This document shows positions 62,991-64,000 of a DNA stretch of 64,000 bases, one piece after another. Both the position numbers and the translations under genes were made by a program. The first letter of the stretch is position 1, and the number at the start of each line of letters is the position of its first letter. Origin of the DNA: Larimichthys crocea (lineage: Eukaryota; Chordata; Actinopteri; Sciaenidae); assembly GCF_000972845.2 (NCBI RefSeq), contig NC_040032.1, positions 12,532,002 to 12,596,001 on the forward strand, in the 5' to 3' direction. The notes beneath the pieces were generated by a model. The model worked only from the letters and a program-made list of their open reading frames with translations, searched no databases and was not told the origin of the DNA.

Positions 62991-64000
62991 AAAAAGCAGA
63001 AAAAGCAGTGTCTTCTTGCTTTTTTTTTTCTTTCTTTCTTGCTTTTTTATGGAGAGGAATGGTGAAAGATTAGCGGTTGCAGGTATCTGTCAGCATTTCT
63101 CCCTGTCCAAGTCTTTTGTCTTTGTGAGACAGACATCCCCGATAAAATAAATCCACATGGAAGAGAATTTTTTCCTTTTTTGCTCTCACAACAACTTCTT
63201 TCTGTGCTTATTTGAGACTGCGCCGCATTCTGGCATGAGCTCTGACATCCTTCTTCTGCAGGCCCTTTGCATGTTGCCCTCTCCCCCGTGAGAACTGAAG
63301 AATATATTATTCTTGCATCGTGTCTCTCTCTAATATATTCCAAGAACTCCTCCGACTTATAGAGCATATTTTGCATGTCAAAGGATGTCCAGAAACTTAT
63401 ACCAGAATAAGATGTCATGTGCTTCTTGGTAGGCTTCTAGTAAATGTATCAAAGATGCAACAACGACGACAAAAACACCCACAAATGTGTGATATTACAT
63501 TTGCTGAGATCACATTGTTTGTTTTTCTTCTTCTCATACTTAGTCTGGTGTCATGGGTTATTTGAGGAAGTCACATTTTAGATGATGCTGTGTCCAATTT
63601 GTCGTGTGCTAATGAGTGACATTCTGATTCATTTGAAGGGTTGTGCTAAAACAGTACCACTACATACAACTCTGCCAGCCAATCCGAGATATTGGCTGGG
63701 TGCAGACTCTAAAGCAACACCTGTGGGGCTGTGCACTACCCAATCCCAGGTAATCAATCGCCAGAGCGACGAAAAAAGAAAATAGACCACGAGCCACAAA
63801 TGCCACTCATTCCCATTCATACATACTTGTGATTTACTTTTGTTTTACAGTGGCACAGTTTTGTTTTTATACCGGTGAACCACCCACATTATCTCTGGTC
63901 TACTCCTCAGGTCATAGCCCCTCTGTATTTCTCTTCCATATGGACACTAAGTGTAAGGGGGGGGGTGGTAGGTTGACTGCCTGCTGTCACATCCTATATG
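62991..64000. other. Downstream intergenic DNA
   Basis: No gene recognised. A short frame at 63582-63785 has CPIC...H...C spacing but no family match. Confidence 0.45.

Overview
This is nuclear DNA from a ray-finned (teleost) fish, probably a percomorph. Four intron-containing vertebrate genes can be read exon by exon. The introns and intergenic DNA hold fish-type SINEs, hAT-like elements and simple repeats. Gene order is uvrag(-), dgat2(-), mogat2(-), map6(+), a neighbourhood I recall as conserved with human 11q13.

Layout. Positions 1-20100 (minus strand) hold the first eight coding exons of uvrag, the autophagy and endosome gene; its 3' part lies left of the window. A CpG-rich promoter with two CCAAT boxes and a GC box lies at about 20310-20435, followed by a repeat-rich intergenic stretch with a 200-base CA array. 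Positions 24538-32497 (minus) hold all eight coding exons of dgat2 (361 aa), with two GC-AG introns. Positions 36097-44937 (minus) hold all six coding exons of mogat2 (335 aa). Positions 47035-60460 (plus) hold three coding exons of map6 (377 aa), with a 12 kb first intron. The last 3.5 kb is map6 3'UTR and downstream DNA.

Gene relations. dgat2 and mogat2 are tandem paralogues on the same strand. Three of their exons have identical lengths (205, 175 and 155 bases). Both encode ER acyltransferases of triacylglycerol synthesis: Mogat2 makes diacylglycerol and Dgat2 adds the third acyl chain. uvrag and map6 are functionally unrelated neighbours.

No undescribed multi-gene system is visible. The oddest sequences are a 320-base array of a 10-base TTGAC-type unit in map6 intron 1, a hAT-like element inserted inside the A box of a SINE, three near-perfect hairpins within 750 bases between dgat2 and mogat2, two GC-AG introns in dgat2, and a perfect 41-base duplication carrying the poly(A) signal downstream of map6. 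All assignments come from reading the sequence and recalling family sequences; no database search was run.
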